Positions 15,285-30,975 of a DNA stretch of 42,248 nucleotides are shown one piece after another. The notes beneath the pieces are model-generated. The model did no database searches, was not told the origin of the DNA, and worked only from the letters and a program-made list of their open reading frames with translations. Both the position numbers and the translations under genes were made by a program. The DNA is from Cupriavidus phytohabitans (GTDB lineage Bacteria > Pseudomonadota > Gammaproteobacteria > Burkholderiales > Burkholderiaceae). The stretch covers positions 1-42,248 of the forward strand of contig NZ_AUFE01000050.1 of NCBI RefSeq assembly GCF_000426345.1, in the 5' to 3' direction. The stretch's first letter is position 1; the number at the start of each line of letters is the position of its first letter.

Positions 15285-16412
15285 CGGCACCAGGCCGCGG
15301 TCGGGCTGGCTGAGCTTGCCGGCGCGCAACTGCCGCACCGCGCATGCCAGCGCACGCGCCACGTTATCCACCTCGCCAAGCACGCCTTCATCCTCGTCCG
15401 ATTCCACATGGCTGGTGGCATATGGCTTGTAGTAGCCGATAAACCGATCCAGCCGCGCCTGCGGGCCGGCATCGACCAGGCCCATCCAGTCGAGCCAGTC
15501 GGACAGCGCGCGGCGCACGCCTTCGATGCCGGCCACGTCGCCGTGGACCACCAGCCCATAGGTACGGCCTGCCAGATGCTTGGGATAGTCCCACCCCGCC
15601 AGTTCGATCGACTTGGCTCGCACCACGTCCTTGCCCTGCGTGCTGGTCGGATCCGGGTTGCCGCCATCGGCACAGACCAGCCTGTCCATCATCAGCTTCA
15701 GCGGGCTGCTGGCCTGGTACCAGTAGACCGGCGTGACGATCAGCACGCCATGGCAGCCGGCCCAGCGCGGATAGATGTCGTTCATCCAGTCGTTGATCTG
15801 GCCGAGCGCATGGTTGGGGTAGCAGCTGCAGGGCCAGTGGCATAGCGGCATCGACGTCGAGACGCAGCCCTTGCACGGATGGATGCGCAAGTCGGCATCG
15901 GACGCAAGCAGGCTCAGGTCGAGCATATCGGCTTCCATGCCCTCCGCTTCCAGCGTTGCACGCGCACGCTGCGAGAGTCGCCAGGACTTGGACATCTCGC
16001 CGGGGCAGGTGTAGTCGTTGCGCGCCGCGGCACAGACCAGCAGCACCCGCGAGGGTGTGGCAGGGTCGGCCTGCCGCTGCTGCGCCACGCGCACCGCCTC
16101 GCTGGCCGCGCGCCATTCGTCGGACAGCTCGTAGTCCGGATCGGCGTAGCCGGGCCCGGCCCTGTGCTTGAGCGGCGCCTTGCGGCCCTCCTGGTAGGCC
16201 TCCCACGCAATGCGCTCGAGCCGCGCCAGGGCTTCATCCTCGTCACGGTAGGCAGGGTCGGTGAAGCGCGCCATGAAGCGCCGCCGGAAGGTTTCGCGCG
16301 GCAGCGGCTCGCTCACCTGTCCCTTGCGGACATCGGCGGGATCGCCGGGATAGCGCGGCTTGCGGGGTGCATCCGGCGCCGGCTGGTTCGGCTTGTGCGT
16401 CGGGTCTGGCAT
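15270..16412 (-). CDS. Flavodoxin-fold NAD(P)H-dependent FMN oxidoreductase with Cys-rich motif
   Basis: A 380-residue protein. Residues 1-118 form a polar N-terminal extension, and a flavodoxin-like fold begins at about 121 (SRVLLVCAAARNDYTCPGEM). A Cys cluster, C180-x2-C183-x7-C191-x3-C195-x-C197 (HPCKGCVSTSMPLCHWPCSC), precedes GVLIVTPVYWYQASSPLKLM and DRLVCADGGNPDP, then LVVHGDVAGIEGVRR. The family is an NADPH-dependent FMN reductase/flavodoxin type; the Cys cluster could hold a metal or Fe-S centre or be redox active. The ATG at 16412 has GGAG six bases upstream. The frame is open far upstream, but that part is antisense to other genes. The reaction and partner are unknown; its neighbours suggest a redox stress role. 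Confidence 0.82.
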   Translation of the reverse strand: MPDPTHKPNQPAPDAPRKPRYPGDPADVRKGQVSEPLPRETFRRRFMARFTDPAYRDEDEALARLERIAWEAYQEGRKAPLKHRAGPGYADPDYELSDEWRAASEAVRVAQQRQADPATPSRVLLVCAAARNDYTCPGEMSKSWRLSQRARATLEAEGMEADMLDLSLLASDADLRIHPCKGCVSTSMPLCHWPCSCYPNHALGQINDWMNDIYPRWAGCHGVLIVTPVYWYQASSPLKLMMDRLVCADGGNPDPTSTQGKDVVRAKSIELAGWDYPKHLAGRTYGLVVHGDVAGIEGVRRALSDWLDWMGLVDAGPQARLDRFIGYYKPYATSHVESDEDEGVLGEVDNVARALACAVRQLRAGKLSQPDRGLVPPRQK

Positions 16413-16760
16413 AGGTATCTCCATGCGACTCTTGACTCTGGTGTGGGTGCCGATGCAGGACATGCAAGATAGACGCCACCATCCGCCCGCCAAGTGCAGC
16501 GGGTGCGGCCACGCAGCTTTTACAAGGCCGCCGCCGGCGCTGCATGTACATTTTTCCTCGCTTGAGGCGCCTGCGCGACGCTGCGACGACCGCTGGCCGG
16601 CGCGGCGCCGGTGCGGCGGCACTGGCACGGAAACTGCCGCCGCTGCCATCAATTCCACTCCGGATGCCGTCATGGATGTGATGGAAATTCTGGTCGATGT
16701 GATGCGCGAGGACGAGGCGCTGAAGAAGAATCCCGCCGTACCGTGCCGGAGTGCCCGGCA
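16413..16760. other. 348-base divergent intergenic region with a weak copy of the glucan-cluster motif
   Basis: This region separates the flavodoxin-fold gene (minus) from the CinA-like gene (plus). CTTTTACAAG at 16517-16526 on the plus strand matches the 3' half of the GTACTTTTTACAAG element found before glgE, but the upstream GTA is missing. A TGTACATTTTTCC stretch follows at 16545-16557. Apart from a possible 30-codon frame at 16672, I see no gene, RNA or clear -35/-10 pair. Confidence 0.3.
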
Positions 16761-16764
16761 ATGA
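16672..16764 (+). CDS. Possible small ORF overlapping the cinA-like start
   Basis: A 30-codon frame (MDVMEILVDVMREDEALKKN and ten more residues) ends with TGA at 16762-16764, overlapping the ATG of the CinA-like gene as ATGA. The peptide is acidic and helical, and the overlap would allow translational coupling. There is no convincing ribosome binding site, and the frame is open further upstream, so it may be an accident. Confidence 0.2.
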   Translation: MDVMEILVDVMREDEALKKNPAVPCRSARQ

Positions 16765-17348
16765 CCCAACGCGACGCGAGCGCCGGCTCGGGCGATAACC
16801 GCAGCATCGCCCGCTACCTCAGGCGCCACGGCATCCAGGTGGTGACTGCGGAATCGTGTACCGCTGGCCTCATTGCATCGCGCATCGCCGAGGTGCCGGG
16901 CTGCGGCGATGTCCTGTATTGCTCGATCGTCGCGTATTCGCCATCGGCGAAGGAGCAGTTGCTGCGCGTGCCGTCGGAAACCATCCGCCGGTACGGGCTG
17001 ACCAGCGAAGAAGTGTCGCTGGCGATGGCACTGGGCGCGATGCAGCTCACCGGCGCCGACCTGGCGCTGGCGAACACCGGCGTGGCCGACGACGGCGGCG
17101 ACGGTGACACCCCGGCCGGCACGCAATGCTTTGCGTGGGTCTTCCGCCGACCCGGCCATGCCGGCCATGTGGACCGCGAAGTGCTGGCCGCGCCGGCGGG
17201 CGTGGCGGTGTTCACGGAAACCCGGCGCTTCCCCGGCGAACGCAATGCCGTGCGGGAAGCCGCGGCGGACTGGGCGCTGGCCCGGATCTGCCATTACCAC
17301 GAACTGGCGCGCCGCGGCGAAGGCACCCGCACCGCGGCGCGCGGCTGA
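16761..17348 (+). CDS. CinA C-terminal domain protein (nicotinamide-nucleotide amidohydrolase-like)
   Basis: A 195-residue single-domain protein like PncC/CinA-C. The N-terminal motif VVTAESCTAGLIASRIAEVPG contains the family's Ser, and SIVAYSPSAKEQLLRVPSE keeps the Tyr and Lys. The next motif differs: the usual TGIAGP-type loop reads NTGVADDGGDGDTPAGTQ. By family it would hydrolyse NMN to NaMN in pyridine nucleotide salvage; with the altered loop this is uncertain. The N-terminal competence-damage domain of full CinA is absent, as in PncC. The ATG at 16761 has GGAG about nine bases upstream. It is transcribed towards the exported protein gene at 17430. Confidence 0.8.
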   Translation: MTQRDASAGSGDNRSIARYLRRHGIQVVTAESCTAGLIASRIAEVPGCGDVLYCSIVAYSPSAKEQLLRVPSETIRRYGLTSEEVSLAMALGAMQLTGADLALANTGVADDGGDGDTPAGTQCFAWVFRRPGHAGHVDREVLAAPAGVAVFTETRRFPGERNAVREAAADWALARICHYHELARRGEGTRTAARG

Positions 17349-17429
17349 ATTGCCGGACACGCCCTCGGGCGCAACGGCATAACCCAGGGCCCTGGGCCCG
17401 ACCGACGTAGTCTTGCAATGGAGACCATC

Positions 17430-17768
17430 ATGAAACGCACCCTCGCTACCACGGCACTGGTCGTCGGCACCGCGCTCTGCCTGCCGGCCTTCGCCCAACA
17501 GGCGCCGGCCTCGCCTACCGCGCCGAATCCAAGCGCGCCACCGATCGAAGGCGCCGGCGCCTCGCGCAACCAGCCGGCCGCCACCGACATGACCACGGCG
17601 CCGACCGACACGACCAAGGACACCGCCAAGAAGTCCAAGTCGACCGGCAAGGAGGCCAAGACCGCCCGCAGCAAGAAGCCTCGTGAGCAGGGCGCGCCGG
17701 CCGCACCGACCGCCGATGCGCCGAGCGGCCCGAAGGGCGACTCGCCGGACCCGGCGACCAAGCAGTAG
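17430..17768 (+). CDS. Exported low-complexity Lys/Thr/Pro protein
   Basis: A 112-residue protein with a signal peptide (MKRTLATTALVVGTALCLPA, then FAQ cleavage). The ATG at 17430 is preceded by GGAG; an in-frame ATG at 17418 is less likely. The mature part is disordered: Ala/Pro-rich first, then a Thr/Lys-rich stretch (TTAPTDTTKDTAKKSKSTGK) and an Ala/Pro/Lys-rich end. It resembles in style the exported protein coded at 13912-14223. I cannot assign a function; basic disordered periplasmic proteins of this sort may bind envelope polymers. Confidence 0.65.
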   Translation: MKRTLATTALVVGTALCLPAFAQQAPASPTAPNPSAPPIEGAGASRNQPAATDMTTAPTDTTKDTAKKSKSTGKEAKTARSKKPREQGAPAAPTADAPSGPKGDSPDPATKQ

Positions 17769-17778
17769 CGCATTGCCG

Positions 17779-17799
17779 TTGCGCATGCGTTGAGCGCAA
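17779..17799. terminator. Weak hairpin between converging genes
   Basis: TTGCGC (17779-17784) pairs with GCGCAA (17794-17799) across nine bases. It lies between the stop of the exported protein gene and the converging membrane protein gene that ends at 17846. No U tract follows. Confidence 0.25.
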
Positions 17800-17845
17800 T
17801 CGTAGCGGGGCTTCTGCGGACGGGCTCCCGCCCGATGGGCGCTGC

Positions 17846-18475
17846 TCAGGTATCCCCGCGCAGCGCCCGGGTCGCCTGCGCCAGCGCGGCTTCCCGCTCG
17901 CGCTTGCGCCAGCGGTGGCAGCGCCACAGTTCTTCCAGGTATGGCAGTCCGGCGAGCAAGGCGACCGCGATAAGCAGTCCGCCCAGATAGCCTGGCGGCA
18001 GCGGCGTGGGCTTCCACACCAGCGCCAGGCGCGCCGGTTCGCTGCCCGCGCCGAACAGCGCCAGGAACTGGCCCCAGTGCATCACCATCACGTATGAGGC
18101 CGCAGCCATCGGCAGGACTTCGAGCAGGCTGTGCATATGCTGCTCGACCGGCGCGATATGGCGGCGCTTGCTCGCGTACTGCACGTCCCACCACGCCGTG
18201 GCCTCGTGGAGCACCAGCGCCGCCAGCACGACGGCGATCACCAGCGCATTGACTTCCAGGAACAGCACCATCAGCAGCGGCAGGCCGACCTCGGCCAGCA
18301 TCAGCATGTGCAGCAACGATTCGCGCACGCCGGCGTTGCGCTCGATGTGCGTAAGCCGGTGGCACAGCCAGTCCCCTGCGCCGGCGAGCAGCCACAGCGG
18401 CACGAGGCCGTACATCAACACCAGGCGCGCGGCGTGTTCGAAAGCTTGCAGGTCGGCAGAAGCTGCAGTGGGCAT
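17846..18475 (-). CDS. Polytopic membrane protein with conserved-looking His/Glu motifs
   Basis: A 209-residue protein with about five hydrophobic segments (near 16-33, 56-74, 75-92, 120-140 and 163-182) and a basic C-terminal tail. It has a striking set of potential metal ligands: DWLCHRLTHIE (H39, H43, E45), ESLLHMLMLAE (E52, H56, E62), LHEATAWWDVQYA (H90, E91, D97) and VEQHMHS (E111, H113, H115). The spacing recalls membrane di-metal hydroxylase/desaturase families, but I cannot match it to one. The start at 18475 lies 61 bases inside the DUF2383 gene; M22 at 18412, just after that gene's stop, is an alternative start. It is the last gene of a three-gene minus-strand run. Confidence 0.7.
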   Translation of the reverse strand: MPTAASADLQAFEHAARLVLMYGLVPLWLLAGAGDWLCHRLTHIERNAGVRESLLHMLMLAEVGLPLLMVLFLEVNALVIAVVLAALVLHEATAWWDVQYASKRRHIAPVEQHMHSLLEVLPMAAASYVMVMHWGQFLALFGAGSEPARLALVWKPTPLPPGYLGGLLIAVALLAGLPYLEELWRCHRWRKREREAALAQATRALRGDT

Positions 18476-18915
18476 GGTGGGGGGATCCCGACAGTGTCCC
18501 GGCAGTGTTCGCGCAGCACCCGGAACAGCTCATGGTTGACCTGCACGCCGCGATACTGGCGCCGCACTACCGCCCGCACGCGCGAGCCCAATGCGAGCGC
18601 CCGCAGCGCGCGCGCATAGCGCCGCTGCACCGCCAGCTCGCCCTTGCTGACCGCATGCAGGATGGCGCGGTCCGAGCGGTGCTTGCCAGCACCGCCCCGG
18701 CATGCTTCGGCCGGCATCGCCTCTGGCAACTGCCCGAGCTCCAGCAGGCACGCCTGCAGTTCCTGCGCAGCCAGCGCAAAGGCATTGGCGCGGCTGGTCA
18801 GCAGCGACTTGAGATGCGGATTGGCGGCGGCGCGAGCCGCGCGCCGGCAATCGTGCTCGCCCTCGCGCGAGACCGCGATCAGCGCGTTGAGCACCAGGAT
18901 CTTCTTCTTTGCCAT
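18415..18915 (-). CDS. DUF2383 / PA2169-type four-helix-bundle protein
   Basis: A 166-residue protein. Residues 5-130 fit the PA2169-like four-helix family: ILVLNALIAVSREGEHDCRR, then ANPHLKSLLTSRANAFALAA, QELQACLLELGQLPE and a closing ELFRVLREHCR. The fold is ferritin-like, but obvious iron ligands are not conserved enough to claim metal binding. AGGTGTGCG precedes the ATG at 18915. The last ~30 residues (from VGIPPPCPL) look unlike the family and overlap the next gene by 61 bases, so the tail may be a late read-through extension. In Pseudomonas aeruginosa a relative (PA2169) sits in a glycogen/trehalose stress region, which matches the setting here. Confidence 0.75.
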   Translation of the reverse strand: MAKKKILVLNALIAVSREGEHDCRRAARAAANPHLKSLLTSRANAFALAAQELQACLLELGQLPEAMPAEACRGGAGKHRSDRAILHAVSKGELAVQRRYARALRALALGSRVRAVVRRQYRGVQVNHELFRVLREHCRDTVGIPPPCPLQLLPTCKLSNTPRAWC

Positions 18916-18951
18916 CGCACACCTGCCTGGTCCGCGGTCGGACCCGTGAAG

Positions 18952-19335
18952 TCATCGATCGGGGCCGGCCGAGGCCGGCGGTTGCTGGCGGGCGCCCTGG
19001 ACATGGCGCATGTCGGCGCGGGACAAGGATAGTGGCTCGGCGTCTGCGCTGCCAGTGCTGTCGCGGGCCGTGCCAAAGGCCCGGCGCGATGCCGCTTGCC
19101 AGGCCACGCGTGTTTCGCGCATGCCGCGCAGGTTCATACCGATCAGCGCCAGCTGCAGCACGATCAGCGCATAGGCATCGCCGTGCCACCCCCACGCGAT
19201 CCATAGCACGTTGCTGGCCAGGAACACCCAGAACCCGGCGCGGCGCCGTCCGATGGAGCGCGATCCAACCAGCCATGTGGCCAGCACCGTCACCACCATC
19301 GCCGGCCATTGCGCAGCCTCCAGCCACCAGTCCAT
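18952..19335 (-). CDS. Small membrane protein, three hydrophobic segments
   Basis: A 127-residue protein with hydrophobic segments at about 11-25 (PAMVVTVLATWLVGS), 33-50 (AGFWVFLASNVLWIAWGW) and 54-68 (YALIVLQLALIGMNL), then a polar, disordered C-terminal half. The three-helix unit with an N-x-x-W motif recalls half of a PnuC or SemiSWEET transporter, but the match is too weak to name. The ATG at 19335 is chosen because the upstream frame has no hydrophobic or family-like content. It ends 36 bases before the DUF2383 gene and is probably co-transcribed with it. It is divergent from glgE. Confidence 0.6.
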   Translation of the reverse strand: MDWWLEAAQWPAMVVTVLATWLVGSRSIGRRRAGFWVFLASNVLWIAWGWHGDAYALIVLQLALIGMNLRGMRETRVAWQAASRRAFGTARDSTGSADAEPLSLSRADMRHVQGARQQPPASAGPDR

Positions 19336-19459
19336 GCGCGCTCCCCGTTTTGTCCCTCGTGACATAGGTGACAGAGGGCAAGAAGCGTACCGGGCATTGT
19401 GAGTGCGCGCCGCGTGCCAGGCCCGCGGCCGCTTCTTGCCATGGGGCATGGCGTACCCG

Positions 19460-19473
19460 GTACTTTTTACAAG
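19460..19473 (+). promoter_or_regulatory. GTACTTTYTACA element upstream of glgE
   Basis: GTACTTTTTACA (19460-19471), followed by AG, lies 191 bases before the glgE start in a 327-base intergenic region. The same 12-base pattern occurs before treZ (35951) and, on the minus strand, before the gene starting at 41491. The TACAAG at its 3' end could act as a -10 hexamer, but no TTGACA-like -35 lies 17 bases upstream. That fits an alternative sigma factor or an activator-dependent promoter. The rest of the intergenic region shows no gene. Confidence 0.5.
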
Positions 19474-19662
19474 CGATAGCGTTTGACGCACATTGCCTTT
19501 CGCCGGAAATCCTTTGGCATGGCGGGGCTCCGCCGCATATCTTCTATCGAGCGGGCGCGCTGGCACGCACTTCGCATGAATGTGCCATCCCCGCCGGCTG
19601 GCCATGTGGCGCCGGGGGGCTTGGGTCTTTGCACCGCCGGAGCCAAACAGTGGGAGGATTTT

Positions 19663-22600
19663 GTGCGGATCTGCCAGATCGACCTGACCGGAACCCCGGA
19701 CGCCGACGAACACGCCTTGCAACGCGTGGCGGCACTGGGCTTCGACCACGTACTGATCGGCGGCTGGCCGCACCTGGCCGGGGCTGACACGCTGGCGGCG
19801 TGCGCCCGGCACGGGCTGGCGCCGCTGCTCGACATCTCACTGGACCGCTACAGCGCCGATGGGGAGCGCGCTGCCGATCCCGGCTGGATAGACGCCGCCG
19901 CCCCCGCCTTCGCCCCCCACGAAACCGACAACCATATTCCCGGCGCACGCCTGCGCTGGCATGACCAGCAGGTGGCCGTGGCATTGGTGCAATGGTGGGC
20001 CGCGCGGCTGCGCCGGGCATGGGGCTCGGGCGTGGCCGGCTTCTGCTGCCGCGCGCCGGCACGCGTGCCCGGCCGGCATTGGGCGGCGCTGGCAGAAGCG
20101 CTGCGCAACGACGCCGCGCCCCCCGAGGCGCGCGGCACGCCGCGCCTGCTGGCGTGGACGCCCGGCCTGACCCCCGCACAGCTGGACGACCTTGCCCCTG
20201 CCGGCTTTGATGGCGCCTTCTGCTCGCTGCCGTGGTGGGACTTCCGCAGCGCCTGGCTGACCGAAGAAATCGCACGGTTGCGCCGCTTCGGCCACGTGCT
20301 GGCGGCCCCGGCGCTGACGCCTGCCAGCCAGGATGCGCTGAGCGCACGCCGCGCGCTGTGGACCGCTGCCGCGATCGGCGACGGCATCCTGGTGCCGGCC
20401 GGCTTCGAGACCGGCGGGGCGCTGGCGCGCGACCCGCTCGCACCGGCTGGCGCAGGCCAGGAAGGGGCACCTTACGACATCACGCACGAACTGCTCGAGG
20501 CGACCACGTGGCTCGCCTCGCGCGACCCCGCGCCGGCGCTGGAGGTGCGGCTGCTGAGCGGGCCGGGGGCACCGCTGACGGCGCTGGCGCGCCTGCCCGC
20601 ACCGAACAGCCTGTGCGCGGATCCCGCCGCAGGCAACGGCTTTGCCGAGCCCGATGGCGCCCCGGCGTTGACGGTGGTGGTCAATCCCGACCCGATGGCG
20701 CCCGGCACGCTCGGTGCCGACCGCGTGCTGAGCGCGCTGCCGCATGCCAGCGCCCATCTCGAAGCCACGCCGGGCGGACCCGGCGGCACGCTCGACGCCT
20801 ACCACCGGCTCGACGCGTTGGGCTCGATCACGCTGGCACCCGCCGACATCCGCCTGTTTGAAGCGCCGCCGGTGCCGCTGACCCGGCCCGGCATGCCGCG
20901 CGCCGATGCCAGCGCGCCGCACGGACACGAAACCCTTTCCGCGACCGGGCTGGGCAGCGTGGTCGCCGCCATGGAAGCCCCGCGCATCGCCATCGAGCGG
21001 GTCGAGCCCGCCTGCGACGACGGCCGCTTCGCGGTGCGGCGCGTGGTGGGCGAACGCGTGGAAGTCAGCGCCGATATCTGGATGGACGGGCACGACAAGC
21101 TTGCCGCCGCGGTGCTGTGGCGCGCCCCCGGCGAGACCGACTGGCACGAAGCGCCGCTGCTCCCCGTGGTCAACGACCGCTGGCAAGGCAGCTTCCCGCT
21201 GGTGGCGCTGGGTCGGCATGAGTTCACGGTCGAAGCGTGGCGCGATGCCTATGCCAGCTGGCTCGACGAAATCGGCAAGAAGCGCGCCGCCGGCCTCAAC
21301 GTCAGCCTCGAAATCGAGGAAGGCGCCCGGCTGATTGCCGACGCCCTGCTGCCGCCCGCCGCCAGGCATGGCAACAACGCGAGGAAAGGCAATGGCAGGA
21401 AAAGCGTCCATGAGCCCGCCTCGGACAGCGAACTGTCGGCCATCGTCGATGAACTGACCGCTGCCGCGCGCGACGACGAGCAACGCCTGGAGATCCTGCT
21501 GTCGCCACGCACCGCCGCCGCCATGCAGGCCCACATGGCCACGCCGGCCGGCCGCCAGTTCGTCTCGCGCCACCCGGTGGCGCTGCCGGTGGAAGCCGAC
21601 CGCCTCGCCGCCCGCTACGCCAGCTGGTACGAGCTGTTCCCGCGCTCGCAAAGCAACGACGAGCAGCGCCACGGCACCTTCGACGATGTCATCGCGCGGC
21701 TGCCTGCCATCCGCGCGATGGGCTTCGACGTGCTCTACTTCACGCCTATCCACCCGATCGGCCGCACCCACCGCAAGGGCCGCAACAACAGCCTGCGCGC
21801 CGAGCCCGGCGAACCGGGCAGCCCCTATGCCATCGGCGGCGAGGAAGGCGGGCACGATGCCTTGCACCCCGAGCTGGGCACGTTCGACGACTTCCGCCGG
21901 CTGTGCGGCGCCGCGGCCGCGCACGGGCTCGAGATCGCGCTCGACTTCGCGATCCAGTGCTCGCCCGACCACCCGTGGCTGAAAGACCATCCCGAATGGT
22001 TCGCGCACCGCCCCGACGGCTCGCTGCGCTACGCCGAGAACCCGCCGAAGAAGTACGAGGACATCGTCAACGTCGACTTCTACGCCGTGCCACCCGCCGG
22101 CGCCGCGCTGTGGCAGGCCCTGCGCGACGTGGTGATGTTCTGGGCGGATCACGGCGTGCGCATCTTCCGCGTCGACAACCCGCATACCAAGCCGCTGCCG
22201 TTCTGGGAATGGATGATCGCCGGCGTGCGCGCGCGCCACCCGGACACCATCTTCCTGGCCGAGGCCTTCACGCGGCCGAAGATGATGGCACGGCTCGCCA
22301 AGCTGGGATTCAGCCAGTCATACACCTACTTCACCTGGCGCAATACCAAGTGGGAGCTGACCGAGTACCTGACCGAGCTGACGCAGGGCCCGCTGCGCGA
22401 ATTCTTCCGCCCGCACTTCTTCGTCAATACGCCGGACATCAACCCCTACTTCCTGCACCACGGCGGCCGCCCCGCATTCCTGATCCGCGCCGCGCTGGCC
22501 ACGCTGCTGTCGGGCCTGTGGGGCATGTACAACGGCTTCGAGCTGTGCGAGAGCGCGCCCTTTGTGCTCGACGGCAAAGTGCGCGAGGAATACCTCGACT

Positions 22601-23070
22601 CCGAGAAATACCAGTTGCGCGCCCGTGACTGGCACCAGAGCGGCAACATCGTCGCCGAGATCTCGCGCCTGAACGAAATCCGCGCCGGCCACCCCGCGCT
22701 GCAGAGCCACCTGGGACTGCGCTTCTACCACGCCGGCAGCAATGCCGTGCTGTGGTTCGCGCGCTTCATCCCGGGCAGCGACTACCTGTTCGGCGACGAC
22801 GTACTGCTGGCCGCGATCAACCTGGACCCGCACAATGCGCACGAGGCCGATATCGAACTGCCGCTATGGGAATGGGGCCTGTCCGACCATGCGCGCGTGG
22901 CCGTGCACGACCTGATGCGCGGCCAGCGTTTCGAGCTGCAGGGCAAGCACCAGCGCATCCGCCTCGACCCCGAGCAACTGCCCTTCGCGGTGTGGCACGT
23001 GCGCCCGCTGGACCGGCCGGCGCCGCGCCCCGCCGCCGCCCCGGCATCGGCCGACCCGCATGGCGCCTGA
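19663..23070 (+). CDS. glgE: Alpha-1,4-glucan:maltose-1-phosphate maltosyltransferase with N-terminal pseudo-GH13 domain
   Basis: A 1135-residue protein. GlgE extends linear alpha-1,4-glucan with maltose units from alpha-maltose-1-phosphate. Residues ~440-1110 form a complete GlgE: the DUF3416-like N domain (PRIAIERVEPACDDGRFAVR) and a GH13 barrel with nucleophile D838 in FRVDNPHTKPLPFWEW. Acid/base E867 lies in FLAEAFTRP and D925 in NTPDINPYF. Usual GlgE proteins are ~650-700 residues; here residues 1-430 are an extra domain that looks like a GH13 barrel without catalytic groups (GVAGFCCRAP, with R130 at the nucleophile position). The start is GTG 19663, with GGGAGG five bases upstream; in-frame TTG 19483 and ATGs at 19519 and 19576 lack such a site. 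It is first in the glucan operon, 20 bases before treS-mak. Confidence 0.93.
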   Translation: MRICQIDLTGTPDADEHALQRVAALGFDHVLIGGWPHLAGADTLAACARHGLAPLLDISLDRYSADGERAADPGWIDAAAPAFAPHETDNHIPGARLRWHDQQVAVALVQWWAARLRRAWGSGVAGFCCRAPARVPGRHWAALAEALRNDAAPPEARGTPRLLAWTPGLTPAQLDDLAPAGFDGAFCSLPWWDFRSAWLTEEIARLRRFGHVLAAPALTPASQDALSARRALWTAAAIGDGILVPAGFETGGALARDPLAPAGAGQEGAPYDITHELLEATTWLASRDPAPALEVRLLSGPGAPLTALARLPAPNSLCADPAAGNGFAEPDGAPALTVVVNPDPMAPGTLGADRVLSALPHASAHLEATPGGPGGTLDAYHRLDALGSITLAPADIRLFEAPPVPLTRPGMPRADASAPHGHETLSATGLGSVVAAMEAPRIAIERVEPACDDGRFAVRRVVGERVEVSADIWMDGHDKLAAAVLWRAPGETDWHEAPLLPVVNDRWQGSFPLVALGRHEFTVEAWRDAYASWLDEIGKKRAAGLNVSLEIEEGARLIADALLPPAARHGNNARKGNGRKSVHEPASDSELSAIVDELTAAARDDEQRLEILLSPRTAAAMQAHMATPAGRQFVSRHPVALPVEADRLAARYASWYELFPRSQSNDEQRHGTFDDVIARLPAIRAMGFDVLYFTPIHPIGRTHRKGRNNSLRAEPGEPGSPYAIGGEEGGHDALHPELGTFDDFRRLCGAAAAHGLEIALDFAIQCSPDHPWLKDHPEWFAHRPDGSLRYAENPPKKYEDIVNVDFYAVPPAGAALWQALRDVVMFWADHGVRIFRVDNPHTKPLPFWEWMIAGVRARHPDTIFLAEAFTRPKMMARLAKLGFSQSYTYFTWRNTKWELTEYLTELTQGPLREFFRPHFFVNTPDINPYFLHHGGRPAFLIRAALATLLSGLWGMYNGFELCESAPFVLDGKVREEYLDSEKYQLRARDWHQSGNIVAEISRLNEIRAGHPALQSHLGLRFYHAGSNAVLWFARFIPGSDYLFGDDVLLAAINLDPHNAHEADIELPLWEWGLSDHARVAVHDLMRGQRFELQGKHQRIRLDPEQLPFAVWHVRPLDRPAPRPAAAPASADPHGA

Positions 23071-23090
23071 CCGGCATACGTGGAGACACG

Positions 23091-28723
<5,633 letters not shown>

Positions 28724-28734
28724 GGCGCAACGAC

Positions 28735-30971
<2,237 letters not shown>

Positions 30972-30975
<4 letters not shown>

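Noticed and set aside
15270..18533. 1087-codon minus-strand open frame
   Set aside because: Only the last 380 codons (start 16412) look like a protein family. The upstream part runs antisense through the CinA-like and exported protein genes and is Arg/Ala/Gly-rich, as expected from antisense frames in GC-rich DNA.
19483..19662. TTG 19483 or ATG 19519/19576 as the glgE start
   Set aside because: None has a ribosome binding site. GTG 19663 has GGGAGG five bases upstream, and the protein fold begins right there (a strand with ICQIDLTG).
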